Below are positions 9,250 through 20,018 of a DNA stretch of 46,154 nucleotides, piece after piece. A program made the translations under genes and the position numbers. Numbering within the stretch: position 1 is the stretch's first letter; each line of letters starts with the position of its first letter. This DNA is from a virus, in the IMG/VR virus record IMGVR_UViG_3300008110_007300, positions 1 to 46,154 of that record; one strand, 5' to 3'. Below the pieces are notes generated by a model that was not told the origin of the DNA, searched no databases, and saw only the letters and a list, made by a program, of their open reading frames with translations.

Positions 9250-12200
9250 ATGCCAAAATCAATAAGAGTACTAACCGAAATAGGTAAAGACAAAAGTGTT
9301 CAAGTCGATCTAAACCAAGAATTTGACCATTTACAGATTCTATCATTACAATTTACACAAAGTGAATTATATCAGAGAAGATGTTCTGATTATGGTGTTG
9401 TTGTTGGTAGAGTAAGTGTAAATAACGGATACGGATTACCAAACACTAAACTTTCGATTTTTATTCCTCTTACAGATGAAGATGCGGAAGATCCAATTAT
9501 TTCAGAATTATATCCATACAGGTCTTTGACAAGTACAAATGATGCTGGTTATCAATATAATCTTTTACCACAAACTCAATCATATTCTAATCACACACCA
9601 ACAGGATCATTTCCAACTAAGGAACAAATAATGAAAGATCCAGGTTGGAAAAAAGTTTTTGACAAATATTATAAATTCAGTGTTACCACAAATCAAAGTG
9701 GGGACTTTATGATATTCGGAGTACCAGTTGGAGAACACAAATTGGTAATGAATATTGACTTATCGGACATTGGTGAATTTTCTTTAACACCACAAGATAT
9801 GATAAGAATGGGTTTGGCCGTGGAGGCAGAACTTGATGGTGTTAGATTTAAATCATCACCAAACTTTAAAGTTCTTCCTCAAATTGTCACATCAATAAAA
9901 GACATAAGTGTTTTACCACTTTGGGGTGATGAAGACTTATGTCAATCATCAATCAATAGAACCGATTTTGATCTAAGTGCTGATAGTGGAAAAAATATTG
10001 TTATTCAACCGACCGCAATTTTTATGGGATCTATGATCTCAACATTGGATAAATATGCGTTAAAAAGATATAAAGGTAATGATCAATTTTGTAGAGTAAA
10101 ACTTAAAATGGGTGAGTTGTGTAAAATGACAACAGGTCCTGGTGAAATTTTAGCAATTAGACACACAATAGAACAAGATTCTTTGGGTAGACCAATTTTA
10201 GAACAATTCTTTTTGGAAAGTAATGGTAAAGTAATCGATGGTGACGGTACTTGGTTAATTGATGTACCAATGAACTTAAATTATGTGATTACAGATCAAT
10301 TTGGTAATCAAGTACCATCTTTAGATGCGAGCGCGGGTATTCCCACAACCGCAAGGTATAGATTTAAAATAAAATGGCAACAACCCGATAATTTTGATCA
10401 AGATGTCAAACGAGGTTATTTTCTTGTACCAAATGTTAAAGAGTGGGGATGGACTACAACTATAGATCCAAACCCAAATCTTTCTGGCGGATTACCAACT
10501 GCAGCAGATCTTATAACTAAATCATATACATTCAGTTTGGATTGGGACGATTATGGGAATTCAACCGCAGAGGGACAACAAATGATACAGGACGCTATAC
10601 TATGTGATGATAGATTTTATGAATTCTATTATAATAAAGTATATACGGTATCACAACTTGTTGATCAATATAGAGGTGGTAAACTAAATAGAAGATACAA
10701 TTCAATTAAAAATATTCTAGATGAGGAATGTGAATCAGACACATTAAGATTTCCAACAAATGATGCACAATGGAGACCTGATTTTTTATATTTACTATTC
10801 AGTATTTTTCTTAGGGTTATCACACCAGTATTAATTATATTATTAGTTGTATTACACATTATTGGATTTCTTTTATGGTTTTTGGCACCAATTTTAACAA
10901 TCATAATGTGTATTATATTCTACATTGTATATGTCATATGTATAATTATTAATAGTATCAGAAGACTATTTGGCGGATCTCCTCCCGATTGTGTAAGTCC
11001 AGGGGCTCAATGTTCTGCAACCAAAAGAGGTTTTGATAAAATGATAAACGACCTCAGATACTTCCCATTACCAAATTTAACATATCCAGATTGTGAGATG
11101 TGTAATTGTACGGTTGAAAAAGCTGAAAGTAACGCAACTTCAGCAACCGTTGAGGCGGAAAATCTTTTGAGCACATATTCTTTTACCCAATTAAGTGATT
11201 GGACAAGTGCATCTTTTTATGACATAACAACAGATACTTCTTCTGATTTCACAAGATATTCATCTAGAGTTAATACCGCCTCAAGAGATGAAATAGGATA
11301 TGATAGACCATTGATTATTAATGATTTATATGAATCTTTACCAACATTATCTAGTTTTCCATTTGCATTAGCAGGAGTTTTAGCAGGAGTTTCACCAGTT
11401 GATACTACAGGTTTTACTGTAACATTAGACGCTTTTTGTCCTTTATATAATGCAAAAGATTTAAAACTTTTAGGTTGGGCATTTCCGAGAAAATATTTTT
11501 CTAGCCATCTAACAATGGCTGGTAGATTGAACTTGTTTAACACAAAATCAAAATATTTTAATAATGAAATAGGTTCTTTAGAAAACCCAAGTCAAATAGG
11601 TCCGGTAGGATTTGGAGATTTCAGTGGGGTTAAACAAGGTCCAAACCAAATAAAAGTTTCATTCAATTATACCGCAACAACAAACACAAATAAATTTCAC
11701 TATGATAATGTATTCTTGATAAGTTGTGATGATGGAAGCAAGGCAGAATTTTTACCCGGGAGAATAGTCACATTTCAAGATGTTAATTTAAGTACAGATG
11801 TAAATGCTTTGAGTGCTTCAACAAATAACGATGAAGGAATTCCTTGTATAACAGGTACAACTAGATCCACAAATCCAATAACAGGTCAATACGGTATAAC
11901 CAATGTAAATGTTAAATTTGCAAGTCCTTTGACATCCACAAACGGATCAAATGTCACAAGTTATGATATTGTGTATAATACTGGTGACACAGAATATCAC
12001 AGATGGCCAATCGATGTAGAATATTTCCAAGTCATCACCGCAATGACAATTTCAGAGTATGAATCTAATTGTTCTATAGAATATACAACAAATAATAAAT
12101 GTTATCCGCCAGAGAGAATTTTTATTGGTAATACAATTCCAGGTTGGGAGTATACTATGAGAAATTCTCTAAATAATAGATTTATTTTTAATAATAACCT

Positions 12201-15200
12201 TATTAGAACTTTTGGAAATTGGAATATACAAAGACCCGATTTTTGGGTTTATCAAGACTTTCAAAATTGCTACCCAATTTGGGGAAGGTATAATAGTGAT
12301 GGGGCGGCCAGAACTTATAAAACTCTATCTAGAAATAATATTAACCCCAATGTACTATGGGAAGTGCAATCACCGGTAGAAGGGTCAAGTTTAAGTAGAA
12401 AACAAGTTTTAGTATTTTTAGTAAGAGGTGTTGATCCTTACTCTACAAGAAATTTTAACTCGTATGATCTTAGTATTTTATTTGGAAAAGGTTACGGTAA
12501 AGGACCAATTATAACTGGTAATTACAAACTAAACATTCCTATACAAGAAGGGTCTATAATACCAAGACATAATAATATAACATCAAATTTTGGTTCAGGA
12601 TCATTAGACCCTACAACCAATAGAGGTATCTATTATCAAAATTTTAGTTATCAACCTAGCTCTGATTTTAGCGGGTTTACATCTTATATGCATAGATTTT
12701 ATTCTTGTATTGATTTAACAAATCATCAAACCCAATTTGCTTTTTATGGGTCAAGTATGTCAAGAGTAAATTCTGTTGGTAATGATGGTTTTGACGCAAC
12801 AACAACAGAACCTAATACAGATTTAACATTTCGAATAAATTCACCAAGACATAGTTTGAACAGTACTAGATCTAATATTAGTAATGTTTGGTTTGGAGGT
12901 GATAATGCTAAATATGGTATTGGAGTTGATAACCGATTATTAGCTCCCAAAAAAAATACTTTTGTAGGTAATTTATTTTGTACAACTTTTGATTTTCATA
13001 TGGGAATTGCAACAACTAATTGGAGTCAATCGACCCCCTCAAATTGTCCCACATATAATAGTAACAATAAAGGCCCAAATATTGACCCATCTAGATACCC
13101 ACAAGAAATATTTAACCAGTCTCAACAGAATTGTGGTAATTGCGGAGAACCCGGAAATGATAATATATGGAATGGTTATCCATTTATCGGTAGGATGGCG
13201 TTTACCATTGGTAAATTTGGAGTTATAGGATCAGAACCTTCAGGTCCAGTTCCTGGAGGTGTTAGACCTGATTGGACGGTAGAAGGGTCAAAATGGAGTC
13301 CTCAATGTCAGATGGGATTTTGGGTGAGACACGGAGGATTCGAACCTGATGGATATTTTATGCCAAGACTTAATAGTAATGTCGGTAATACATTAGGATT
13401 TACCGATAAACAAACTATAATACCTAAAGATTACCAAAACAGCAAAGGTTATTATCCTTTCGAATCAATAGAGGGAGGAGAAGTTTTTGCTTTCAGGTTG
13501 AAAGGTAGTAATAAAAGATTATCAAATAAAACTAGTCCATTACCATACGGATTAGGTTCATCAGATTATAATTTGAGATGGAGTAATGAGGACCAATCAA
13601 ATCGAATTATAACATATAACGGTTGGACACTTTACTATGGATATTGTAATAATGGTTTGATATTTAATAACGATATTGATGGAACTTATTACCCAACAAT
13701 GAGACTATTTTGTGGAATATACCAACTTCCAAACATACCTAATCCATATAATCCTGGTGTTACAATAAATAATAATACCAATGTAACAATGTTTAACGGA
13801 ATTCAATTTGATTCCACAACGGTTGGTAGAACACATACGGTAATGAGAACCGACAGATTACCATCATCATCAAGACCATTTGAAAGTAGAGATTATAATA
13901 ATGGAGATGTTACAAGTCTTAGTTATTTATTACATAATAATCCTAATTTTGCAATTTACACATTTGATGATGACGGAGTTGTTCTTAGCGGACCACCAAT
14001 AGTGACAGGTCAAAATTTCCCTGCAGATACGAGTGTTTCAGGAGATACCCCACCGCAGTTTGCTACTATAATTGAAACAACAAATGAGTGTAATAAAATG
14101 TTACCCTTAAGGTGTTATTATAATGAAGAGGTTCAAGCCTCCGGAGTTGATTACTATACAATTTTAACAGATCCAAACAGACCTTGGAGAGATGGTAGTT
14201 GTACCTCACAAGATATAAGTGGATTGGGTGATAGAATGATATTTGATACAGATACTGGTTGTTATCAATTAGCATCTAGATTCATTTTAAGTCTTAGAGT
14301 TGATATAGAATTATTATTAGAATGGAAATCAAGACTTGATATAACCTTTGGTGCGTGTAGAAATGTATTTTCTCACCTATTTACCAACCAATGGGTAAAC
14401 GGAGTTTTATACGCATACGCATTTAAAAACGATAAATCAATTGATAGAACAAACCAAGTTACAGGTTATCGATATTGTTATGATACACTTTTTTTACATC
14501 CAGTAACTAATAGTTATTTCTATAGGTCATCACCTTGGAAATATGATGTATCCGCACCGAATAATGGAATATTCGTTGGTAAAGATGGAGATCCAAATAA
14601 TGATGGTGGAAATAAAAAATATTTAAATAACCCTACCACAATAATGGACCTTGGTCCTAAAACAGATTTTTTACAACAAATAGTACAGAATGATAATTTT
14701 GATGGGTATATAATGAAAGATTTAAGAGATTCTACCTTTGGTGATACAAGCGATATTTTGAATTTTTTCATTCTAAGTAGATTGTTAAATACAAATTTTT
14801 TTGATCAATTATTTGGAACTAAAGGGGCTGGTATATTGGGAATGTTTACAAGAGTCCCAAGACAATTATTAGTACAACCACCCAAACAGAAAAATTTTAT
14901 TGATGCTGATGTAGCACAAATGTTTTCAATAAATTCTGAAATAGGTGTGGATGAATTTGAAGTTTCAAACTATCCATTTGCCGATGCTATGTATTATAAT
15001 CCTGGTGACAATGCTGATGAAACAGTGATCGGTGTATTTTTCTCTTCAAGTCAACAAGTGAGAGACTTTTTAACACCAAGAAGAACAATCTTCAATCCAA
15101 ATACAACTCAGGCTTTTTGGTCAACTTCCTTTGGGTATATACCTCGAACTAAAACACAATATGTTCCATTTTATAACTGGAAATTGAAACCGGTAAATAC

Positions 15201-15585
15201 TGGATTGGGTCTTGACATTTTTGGATCGCAACAAAATGATTGGTCAACAAATGAAATAACTGCCTATGATTATCAGTCACTTGATAGGTTAAATGTCACA
15301 CAACTATCAAATTATATGTCGCAAATACCATCAGTTGCAGGAGTTACATCAAATCTTTTTAGAGGTTTCATTTTTGGATATGATCCGGCCGTGAATCTTT
15401 ATGATGCAGATCTACAAAATACTAATCCATACACTTTAGGTGATTATCAAAATAATGGAAACACAATACCTAAAGAAGTTATAACTCACGGAGCTCCATT
15501 CCATTTTTATTTTGGTCTAAAAAAAGGTAAAACCGCATTGGATAGATTCTTAACCAAATATACACAAGACACAGATCTGATATGA
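9250..15585 (+). CDS. Very large tail/baseplate structural protein with internal membrane-like segment
   Basis: A 2111-residue protein directly after the gp6-like wedge gene, most likely a baseplate or tail-tip structural component; I cannot name a family. The N-terminal region (about 40-200) looks like a beta-sandwich of the carboxypeptidase-regulatory type with inserts (GVVVGRVSVNNGYGLPN, then FMIFGVPVGEHKLVMNI). Residues about 512-571 are strikingly hydrophobic, enough for two or three membrane helices (VITPVLIILLVVLHIIGFLL, then further Ile/Val-rich stretches), followed by a Cys-rich patch (CVSPGAQC, CEMCNC). The rest is long, Asn/Thr/Ser/Tyr-rich and beta-like, as in receptor-binding or tail-tip proteins. 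The stop overlaps the next start (ATGA). No tape-measure-like coiled coil is seen. Confidence 0.85.
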   Translation: MPKSIRVLTEIGKDKSVQVDLNQEFDHLQILSLQFTQSELYQRRCSDYGVVVGRVSVNNGYGLPNTKLSIFIPLTDEDAEDPIISELYPYRSLTSTNDAGYQYNLLPQTQSYSNHTPTGSFPTKEQIMKDPGWKKVFDKYYKFSVTTNQSGDFMIFGVPVGEHKLVMNIDLSDIGEFSLTPQDMIRMGLAVEAELDGVRFKSSPNFKVLPQIVTSIKDISVLPLWGDEDLCQSSINRTDFDLSADSGKNIVIQPTAIFMGSMISTLDKYALKRYKGNDQFCRVKLKMGELCKMTTGPGEILAIRHTIEQDSLGRPILEQFFLESNGKVIDGDGTWLIDVPMNLNYVITDQFGNQVPSLDASAGIPTTARYRFKIKWQQPDNFDQDVKRGYFLVPNVKEWGWTTTIDPNPNLSGGLPTAADLITKSYTFSLDWDDYGNSTAEGQQMIQDAILCDDRFYEFYYNKVYTVSQLVDQYRGGKLNRRYNSIKNILDEECESDTLRFPTNDAQWRPDFLYLLFSIFLRVITPVLIILLVVLHIIGFLLWFLAPILTIIMCIIFYIVYVICIIINSIRRLFGGSPPDCVSPGAQCSATKRGFDKMINDLRYFPLPNLTYPDCEMCNCTVEKAESNATSATVEAENLLSTYSFTQLSDWTSASFYDITTDTSSDFTRYSSRVNTASRDEIGYDRPLIINDLYESLPTLSSFPFALAGVLAGVSPVDTTGFTVTLDAFCPLYNAKDLKLLGWAFPRKYFSSHLTMAGRLNLFNTKSKYFNNEIGSLENPSQIGPVGFGDFSGVKQGPNQIKVSFNYTATTNTNKFHYDNVFLISCDDGSKAEFLPGRIVTFQDVNLSTDVNALSASTNNDEGIPCITGTTRSTNPITGQYGITNVNVKFASPLTSTNGSNVTSYDIVYNTGDTEYHRWPIDVEYFQVITAMTISEYESNCSIEYTTNNKCYPPERIFIGNTIPGWEYTMRNSLNNRFIFNNNLIRTFGNWNIQRPDFWVYQDFQNCYPIWGRYNSDGAARTYKTLSRNNINPNVLWEVQSPVEGSSLSRKQVLVFLVRGVDPYSTRNFNSYDLSILFGKGYGKGPIITGNYKLNIPIQEGSIIPRHNNITSNFGSGSLDPTTNRGIYYQNFSYQPSSDFSGFTSYMHRFYSCIDLTNHQTQFAFYGSSMSRVNSVGNDGFDATTTEPNTDLTFRINSPRHSLNSTRSNISNVWFGGDNAKYGIGVDNRLLAPKKNTFVGNLFCTTFDFHMGIATTNWSQSTPSNCPTYNSNNKGPNIDPSRYPQEIFNQSQQNCGNCGEPGNDNIWNGYPFIGRMAFTIGKFGVIGSEPSGPVPGGVRPDWTVEGSKWSPQCQMGFWVRHGGFEPDGYFMPRLNSNVGNTLGFTDKQTIIPKDYQNSKGYYPFESIEGGEVFAFRLKGSNKRLSNKTSPLPYGLGSSDYNLRWSNEDQSNRIITYNGWTLYYGYCNNGLIFNNDIDGTYYPTMRLFCGIYQLPNIPNPYNPGVTINNNTNVTMFNGIQFDSTTVGRTHTVMRTDRLPSSSRPFESRDYNNGDVTSLSYLLHNNPNFAIYTFDDDGVVLSGPPIVTGQNFPADTSVSGDTPPQFATIIETTNECNKMLPLRCYYNEEVQASGVDYYTILTDPNRPWRDGSCTSQDISGLGDRMIFDTDTGCYQLASRFILSLRVDIELLLEWKSRLDITFGACRNVFSHLFTNQWVNGVLYAYAFKNDKSIDRTNQVTGYRYCYDTLFLHPVTNSYFYRSSPWKYDVSAPNNGIFVGKDGDPNNDGGNKKYLNNPTTIMDLGPKTDFLQQIVQNDNFDGYIMKDLRDSTFGDTSDILNFFILSRLLNTNFFDQLFGTKGAGILGMFTRVPRQLLVQPPKQKNFIDADVAQMFSINSEIGVDEFEVSNYPFADAMYYNPGDNADETVIGVFFSSSQQVRDFLTPRRTIFNPNTTQAFWSTSFGYIPRTKTQYVPFYNWKLKPVNTGLGLDIFGSQQNDWSTNEITAYDYQSLDRLNVTQLSNYMSQIPSVAGVTSNLFRGFIFGYDPAVNLYDADLQNTNPYTLGDYQNNGNTIPKEVITHGAPFHFYFGLKKGKTALDRFLTKYTQDTDLI

Positions 15586-17363
15586 CAACTCGTATAATAA
15601 AAGGTAGTTTAAGATATAAGTCTTCACCAGATGTTGATTCATCTATTGACATCAATTTGGAAAACAAACAAAAAGAACAAATTGAAAACGATAGAAATGT
15701 TAATATCGACAAACAAATACTATTTGACGAAGAAAGACAAAGATCAACTTTATTTAGACCAAGCGCAAAACTAACTTTTGTTTTTAGAAATATTCTAACA
15801 GGATCTACAGATTATACACCTTTTAGAAATAATTTATACTTCGAAGACTTCGAGGCAAACGCGTCATTGTTTCCTCCTGTCTATGTAGGATATCCACAAT
15901 TTAGTGAATTTGATTTTATTAGAACAGATGTTAATGTCCCTGGTTATACACAACCACCAAACGAACACATTAAATTCATAAGTCAAAGCGCGTCATCATA
16001 CAATTGGGGTATGTATATTTCGTATGTTTATTTAAATGATAACACATCTAAAATACAATACACACCAGAACCAGTCCCTGGCACAACAACAACTTCAGTT
16101 TCTTGGTCTCCAAGCCAAGGAATTCCATATGTGATTAAAAATTTAAATTTTGAAGGTGAAAATTTAATTTCATTCAGATGTCCTGTAAAACATAATCTAA
16201 ATGTTGGGGATTATGTTAAACTTAATATTGTAATTGGTGGAACAAACTATTTTCAAATATATTCATTTGGTGACGGTGGATATAATTCAGAGTTTTATGT
16301 ATTTAATATCTTAAACTTTGGGTTTGCCGGATTTGTCGACGGAGATCAAGGGTTCTTCAAAAGAATTGCCAACATAGATAACCCAATAGAAAGTGAGTCT
16401 CAATATTATGTAAGGAAACATAAAATATTAACACAACTAACAGACTCACAAGTCAATAAGGCTGGATTTGAAAACTTAATATATGGAACTAAGTTCTTTT
16501 TTGAGACAAGTGCTTTAACCCCTGACAATCAAAGTAAAAGTGTATCTAAAGAAAGTAGCCAATCATATACCGTAAATTTTTCTAAAGATATTGACATAAG
16601 ACCACTTTTGGATAATCAAAAAAGACCAATATCTGAACTTTATTTAACTATATTTCATCGTGGGTATTTTGGGTGGTTTTACCCAAGGTCAACAAACGGA
16701 ACACAAATACCATTAAAGCAAGGTTTGGAATTCAATTTATTTTTGAATCCAAATACACTTGCTCTTTCAACACCACTTCCAGATTCTTGGTGGGGAACAA
16801 CACTATCGAATATACCCAATATGGTAACTAATAGTTACACAAGAACAATTGGTCTTAACACTTTTACATTTAATTATTCAGAACCAATACCTGTAGGATT
16901 TATATTCGATGGGGATTTTTGTGAATGGAATAATTACGATCAACAAGAATATGTGTTATCTGATAGATATCACAAAATATCATATAACAGAGGAACGCCA
17001 ACTGCAAAAATTTTTGAAACAACACAAAATACACTTCTTTGGAATAACCCATATGGATTTTATTATAAACCATTATATAAATTCACATTAAGAGATTATT
17101 CCCCATATGTTGAAGAAGGTGATAAGAATAACGCGGATCAAGTTCCGAATTATGCCTTTTATTCACCAATAAACGAAGCGTTTAGATGGAGAGATCTATA
17201 TACTTATGGATATATAGATTCCGAAGGTGTTGGTGTTGATTATCCATTTCTCAATGGTTCTCATTATCCATATGAAAACTTCATATTTAGATTGATACCC
17301 GAAGGATCTAACTATCAAAATTTAGGAATAATAACCGACCCAACAATTGACGGATGTGAATAA
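15582..17363 (+). CDS. Hypothetical tail structural protein
   Basis: A 593-residue protein coupled to the giant upstream gene by an ATGA overlap. After a charged N-terminal stretch (residues 1-55, ending near NVNIDKQILFDEERQRST) it becomes Asn/Tyr/Phe/Gly-rich with many short strand-like segments, as in tail and baseplate proteins. No enzyme motif, signal peptide or membrane segment is visible. I do not recognise the family. Its place between the gp6-like/giant pair and the PKD-domain protein suggests a baseplate or fiber-attachment component. Confidence 0.78.
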   Translation: MTTRIIKGSLRYKSSPDVDSSIDINLENKQKEQIENDRNVNIDKQILFDEERQRSTLFRPSAKLTFVFRNILTGSTDYTPFRNNLYFEDFEANASLFPPVYVGYPQFSEFDFIRTDVNVPGYTQPPNEHIKFISQSASSYNWGMYISYVYLNDNTSKIQYTPEPVPGTTTTSVSWSPSQGIPYVIKNLNFEGENLISFRCPVKHNLNVGDYVKLNIVIGGTNYFQIYSFGDGGYNSEFYVFNILNFGFAGFVDGDQGFFKRIANIDNPIESESQYYVRKHKILTQLTDSQVNKAGFENLIYGTKFFFETSALTPDNQSKSVSKESSQSYTVNFSKDIDIRPLLDNQKRPISELYLTIFHRGYFGWFYPRSTNGTQIPLKQGLEFNLFLNPNTLALSTPLPDSWWGTTLSNIPNMVTNSYTRTIGLNTFTFNYSEPIPVGFIFDGDFCEWNNYDQQEYVLSDRYHKISYNRGTPTAKIFETTQNTLLWNNPYGFYYKPLYKFTLRDYSPYVEEGDKNNADQVPNYAFYSPINEAFRWRDLYTYGYIDSEGVGVDYPFLNGSHYPYENFIFRLIPEGSNYQNLGIITDPTIDGCE

Positions 17364-19062
17364 GTTTAGATTTAAAATATCAAATAACCAACAATACATC
17401 AACATACCTGTACAAGTTGATTTCAATCACTATGGACAAGATGAGGACATTGATGTTTTTGAACAAAAAACAAAAGAGGAAATAGTTGGAACACCACCTG
17501 ATTTTGATGTTAACCGATATGGACATTCAGGATATACAGATTCAAATGGATATTTGGCAACAAGTATAAACTATCAGTTTTATTTTTATGATAGAGTCTT
17601 ATTTGGTACAAATCCACCAAGTTTTTCAACAGCCGCAGCTTGGAAAAATTCCTATGTTCAGACCAATACATTTAGTGACAGAGATTTATACTATTATTTA
17701 AATCCATTCACAAAATCATTTTTTAAACTTGACCTATACGATTCACCGTATGAAAGGGATCAAAAGATATATTTGACAATCATAATACCGACCCAACAAG
17801 GAAACACAGAATTTATTTCTGCTTCTTCATTTAGTTATGCGGTTGTAAATTTTGATGTAAAAAAACCAGATTTTATTTTGGATTCTGTTGGTGCCGACAA
17901 AGAAGGATATTATTTATATTGGTTAAGAAGTCAAAAAATTTATGACATAGATACTTTCTATATGTCCATAAAATTTTTTAATGGTAGAACGGGAGAGTTT
18001 GTTAGAATGATGAAAAAAGGACAATTTACTTTGAGCGGAAGTTATACCGACTTTAATCCCGAAGTATATTTTTACGATAAAGTGGTTTTAGACCATAATG
18101 GTATGAGTTATATATTATCTGGTGGAACGGGAGGATCTTCAATTTTAACAGGATTAACAATACCCATAGTTTTAAACCAAACCTGTATTGATATTGGGTA
18201 CTACTCTGTAACTGACGGAGATATTTTACAGAAAGAAGTTATGAATAATTTCATATTTTCCGCTTCAACAGGGTCTCCATACACTTTTTATTTTACCAAC
18301 ACATCTGATTTAAGAACAAAAAAATATTTGGAACAAACTGATTTTATCTTAGATTGGGGAGATGGAACTTTTCCTGTTATTATCGGTAGTGGAGGACTTA
18401 TATCTCACAATTATCCACCTGGTAATTTCACAATTACATTAACCGCAGATAGTCCTTGGGGTAAAACAATAACACAAAAAAATATACAAGTTCCGTTCAC
18501 AATACCACCAATAACAAATCCCGAAGGAAATTTAGTTTTTCCTGTTTCAGAAGGTAATTGGACTGCAACTCCAACATCATATAACTTCATATATTCTGGA
18601 GACGCTGACTGTGATGCACAAACCATAAGACCTGCAGGAACTACACCAATTACAATAACAGGTTATACAAAATCTAATCTATATGATATGAAATCATATG
18701 GTGGAGGATTTAGAACTATCGGACAAGTGTTCACTGGTAGTACTGGAATCGTGGGTCAATATATTGGACAAGGACCAAATAATGAACAAGCTTATATTAT
18801 AAATGATATTTTATATATTGATTTTGAAGATGGAACAACCATATTCAGCGTTCAGTCGTCAGGGCTTACTTTATTGGATTGTCAGATTATAACAAAGGAT
18901 GAAACTTTGATGAATATTATCGAACAGCCTCAAGTCTATTCGAATGTGTTTATAGAAAGAGGAAAAAACTCTGTTTTGGAGTATATGAACAGGGTTGGGG
19001 AGGTAGATAACATAGGTGATATGCAAAAATACGGTTATGGGTTTTTTAATATTAAAGAATAG
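17356..19062 (+). CDS. Tail structural protein with PKD-like domain
   Basis: Unrecognised structural protein of about 568 residues with one PKD/Ig-like domain near residues 330-385: DFILDWGDGTFPVIIG, a HNYPPGNFTITLTA strand pair, then SPWGKTITQKNI. The WGDG turn and HxYxxxGxFxxxLT strand are the PKD signature; such domains mediate protein or carbohydrate contacts. The GTG at 17356 is preferred because it lies against the upstream stop (GTGAATAA); an in-frame TTG nine bases earlier is the alternative. Other regions are Tyr/Phe/Asp-rich and beta-like. The final residues (NRVGEVDNIGDMQKYGYGFF) look like a conserved C-terminal tail. A 46-base gap with a late-type motif follows. Confidence 0.78.
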   Translation: MNKFRFKISNNQQYINIPVQVDFNHYGQDEDIDVFEQKTKEEIVGTPPDFDVNRYGHSGYTDSNGYLATSINYQFYFYDRVLFGTNPPSFSTAAAWKNSYVQTNTFSDRDLYYYLNPFTKSFFKLDLYDSPYERDQKIYLTIIIPTQQGNTEFISASSFSYAVVNFDVKKPDFILDSVGADKEGYYLYWLRSQKIYDIDTFYMSIKFFNGRTGEFVRMMKKGQFTLSGSYTDFNPEVYFYDKVVLDHNGMSYILSGGTGGSSILTGLTIPIVLNQTCIDIGYYSVTDGDILQKEVMNNFIFSASTGSPYTFYFTNTSDLRTKKYLEQTDFILDWGDGTFPVIIGSGGLISHNYPPGNFTITLTADSPWGKTITQKNIQVPFTIPPITNPEGNLVFPVSEGNWTATPTSYNFIYSGDADCDAQTIRPAGTTPITITGYTKSNLYDMKSYGGGFRTIGQVFTGSTGIVGQYIGQGPNNEQAYIINDILYIDFEDGTTIFSVQSSGLTLLDCQIITKDETLMNIIEQPQVYSNVFIERGKNSVLEYMNRVGEVDNIGDMQKYGYGFFNIKE

Positions 19063-19069
19063 AAAATTC

Positions 19070-19079
19070 AATATTTATA
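19070..19079 (+). promoter_or_regulatory. Candidate late promoter element AATATTTATA
   Basis: AATATTTATA with an A-rich downstream run, 29 bases before the ATG of the next structural gene. Identical over 10 bases to the element at 6856-6865, which is the best sign that the motif is real. Confidence 0.5.
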
Positions 19080-19108
19080 AAAAAGATAAAACAATAAATT
19101 AACACAAG

Positions 19109-20017
19109 ATGAGTACGGGAACATATGGAACAATAAGACCGGCAGATGTCAGTCCCGAGGATGCAGAAATAATTCTTCACTACACACCAACAAGAGATGA
19201 AACAAATAATTTCACTCTTAAATCTTTGAACGCTCCGAATTTATTAAGACCATATTTCCACAATAGTGATACTGGAGGAAATACAGGTGTTGAGATTTTA
19301 GGAGGACTTTATAGTCTTTCATTACCATCAACTGAGTTTAACGCTTTAGGGTTTTACACAATATACATCAGACCTGTACAAATCAGAACCACAATAACCG
19401 ATTGCGGTGTTTTATCTTCACTACCGAATGTAAAAGGAATATTAATTGATCTTAATAATGTACCAAGTCAGTTCAGAAATAAATTTGTTAACCAAGGATT
19501 GGTAGGATATAGAATTGAATATTTAAATTCTGATGGAACAAAAATCCCAAACTTCTATAGGATTGTAACTTCTTGTTTCTTCTGTGAACCAGTTGTAACA
19601 AACCTTGTTAATACAAACCAAAAAGATATTAGATATAGATATGTTGATGGTGTAACAAACTTATTATTTATAACTCTTACACCGTCTTCATCTCCTTTAA
19701 CAAAACCAAACGCAACTCCATTTATTGGGCAACCAAACCAAAATATTATTTTCACAAATACATTTTTCAATCCTGTTACCGTAGAAGTTGAAATCGCGGA
19801 ACACGACTTCGATACATTGGCAATTGCTCTTTATGGTAATCAGACCAAATCTATCGACGATGGGATCTATACAATTTATGATAAGAACAACAACATCTAT
19901 CAGCAGTATAACCTTTATGAAATTAGAAATGAGTTTAACGAACTTCTTTATGAGGTTAGGTCAAATAGAAATAATAATATTGATTTCAGTAAAAACTTTA
20001 TAAACATAACAAGCTGA
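19109..20017 (+). CDS. Hypothetical tail structural protein
   Basis: A 302-residue protein with no family that I recognise. It starts MSTGTYGTIRPADVSPEDAE and has a beta-rich body with a pair of close cysteines (CFFCEP near 152-157). The C-terminus carries YTIYDKNNNIYQQYNLYEIR, suggesting a beta-strand repeat. It begins a new transcription segment after a candidate late element and ends one base before the next start codon, so it is probably co-expressed with the frameshifted gene that follows. A neck, tail-completion or baseplate role is possible from location only. Confidence 0.75.
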   Translation: MSTGTYGTIRPADVSPEDAEIILHYTPTRDETNNFTLKSLNAPNLLRPYFHNSDTGGNTGVEILGGLYSLSLPSTEFNALGFYTIYIRPVQIRTTITDCGVLSSLPNVKGILIDLNNVPSQFRNKFVNQGLVGYRIEYLNSDGTKIPNFYRIVTSCFFCEPVVTNLVNTNQKDIRYRYVDGVTNLLFITLTPSSSPLTKPNATPFIGQPNQNIIFTNTFFNPVTVEVEIAEHDFDTLAIALYGNQTKSIDDGIYTIYDKNNNIYQQYNLYEIRNEFNELLYEVRSNRNNNIDFSKNFINITS

Positions 20018-20018
20018 T

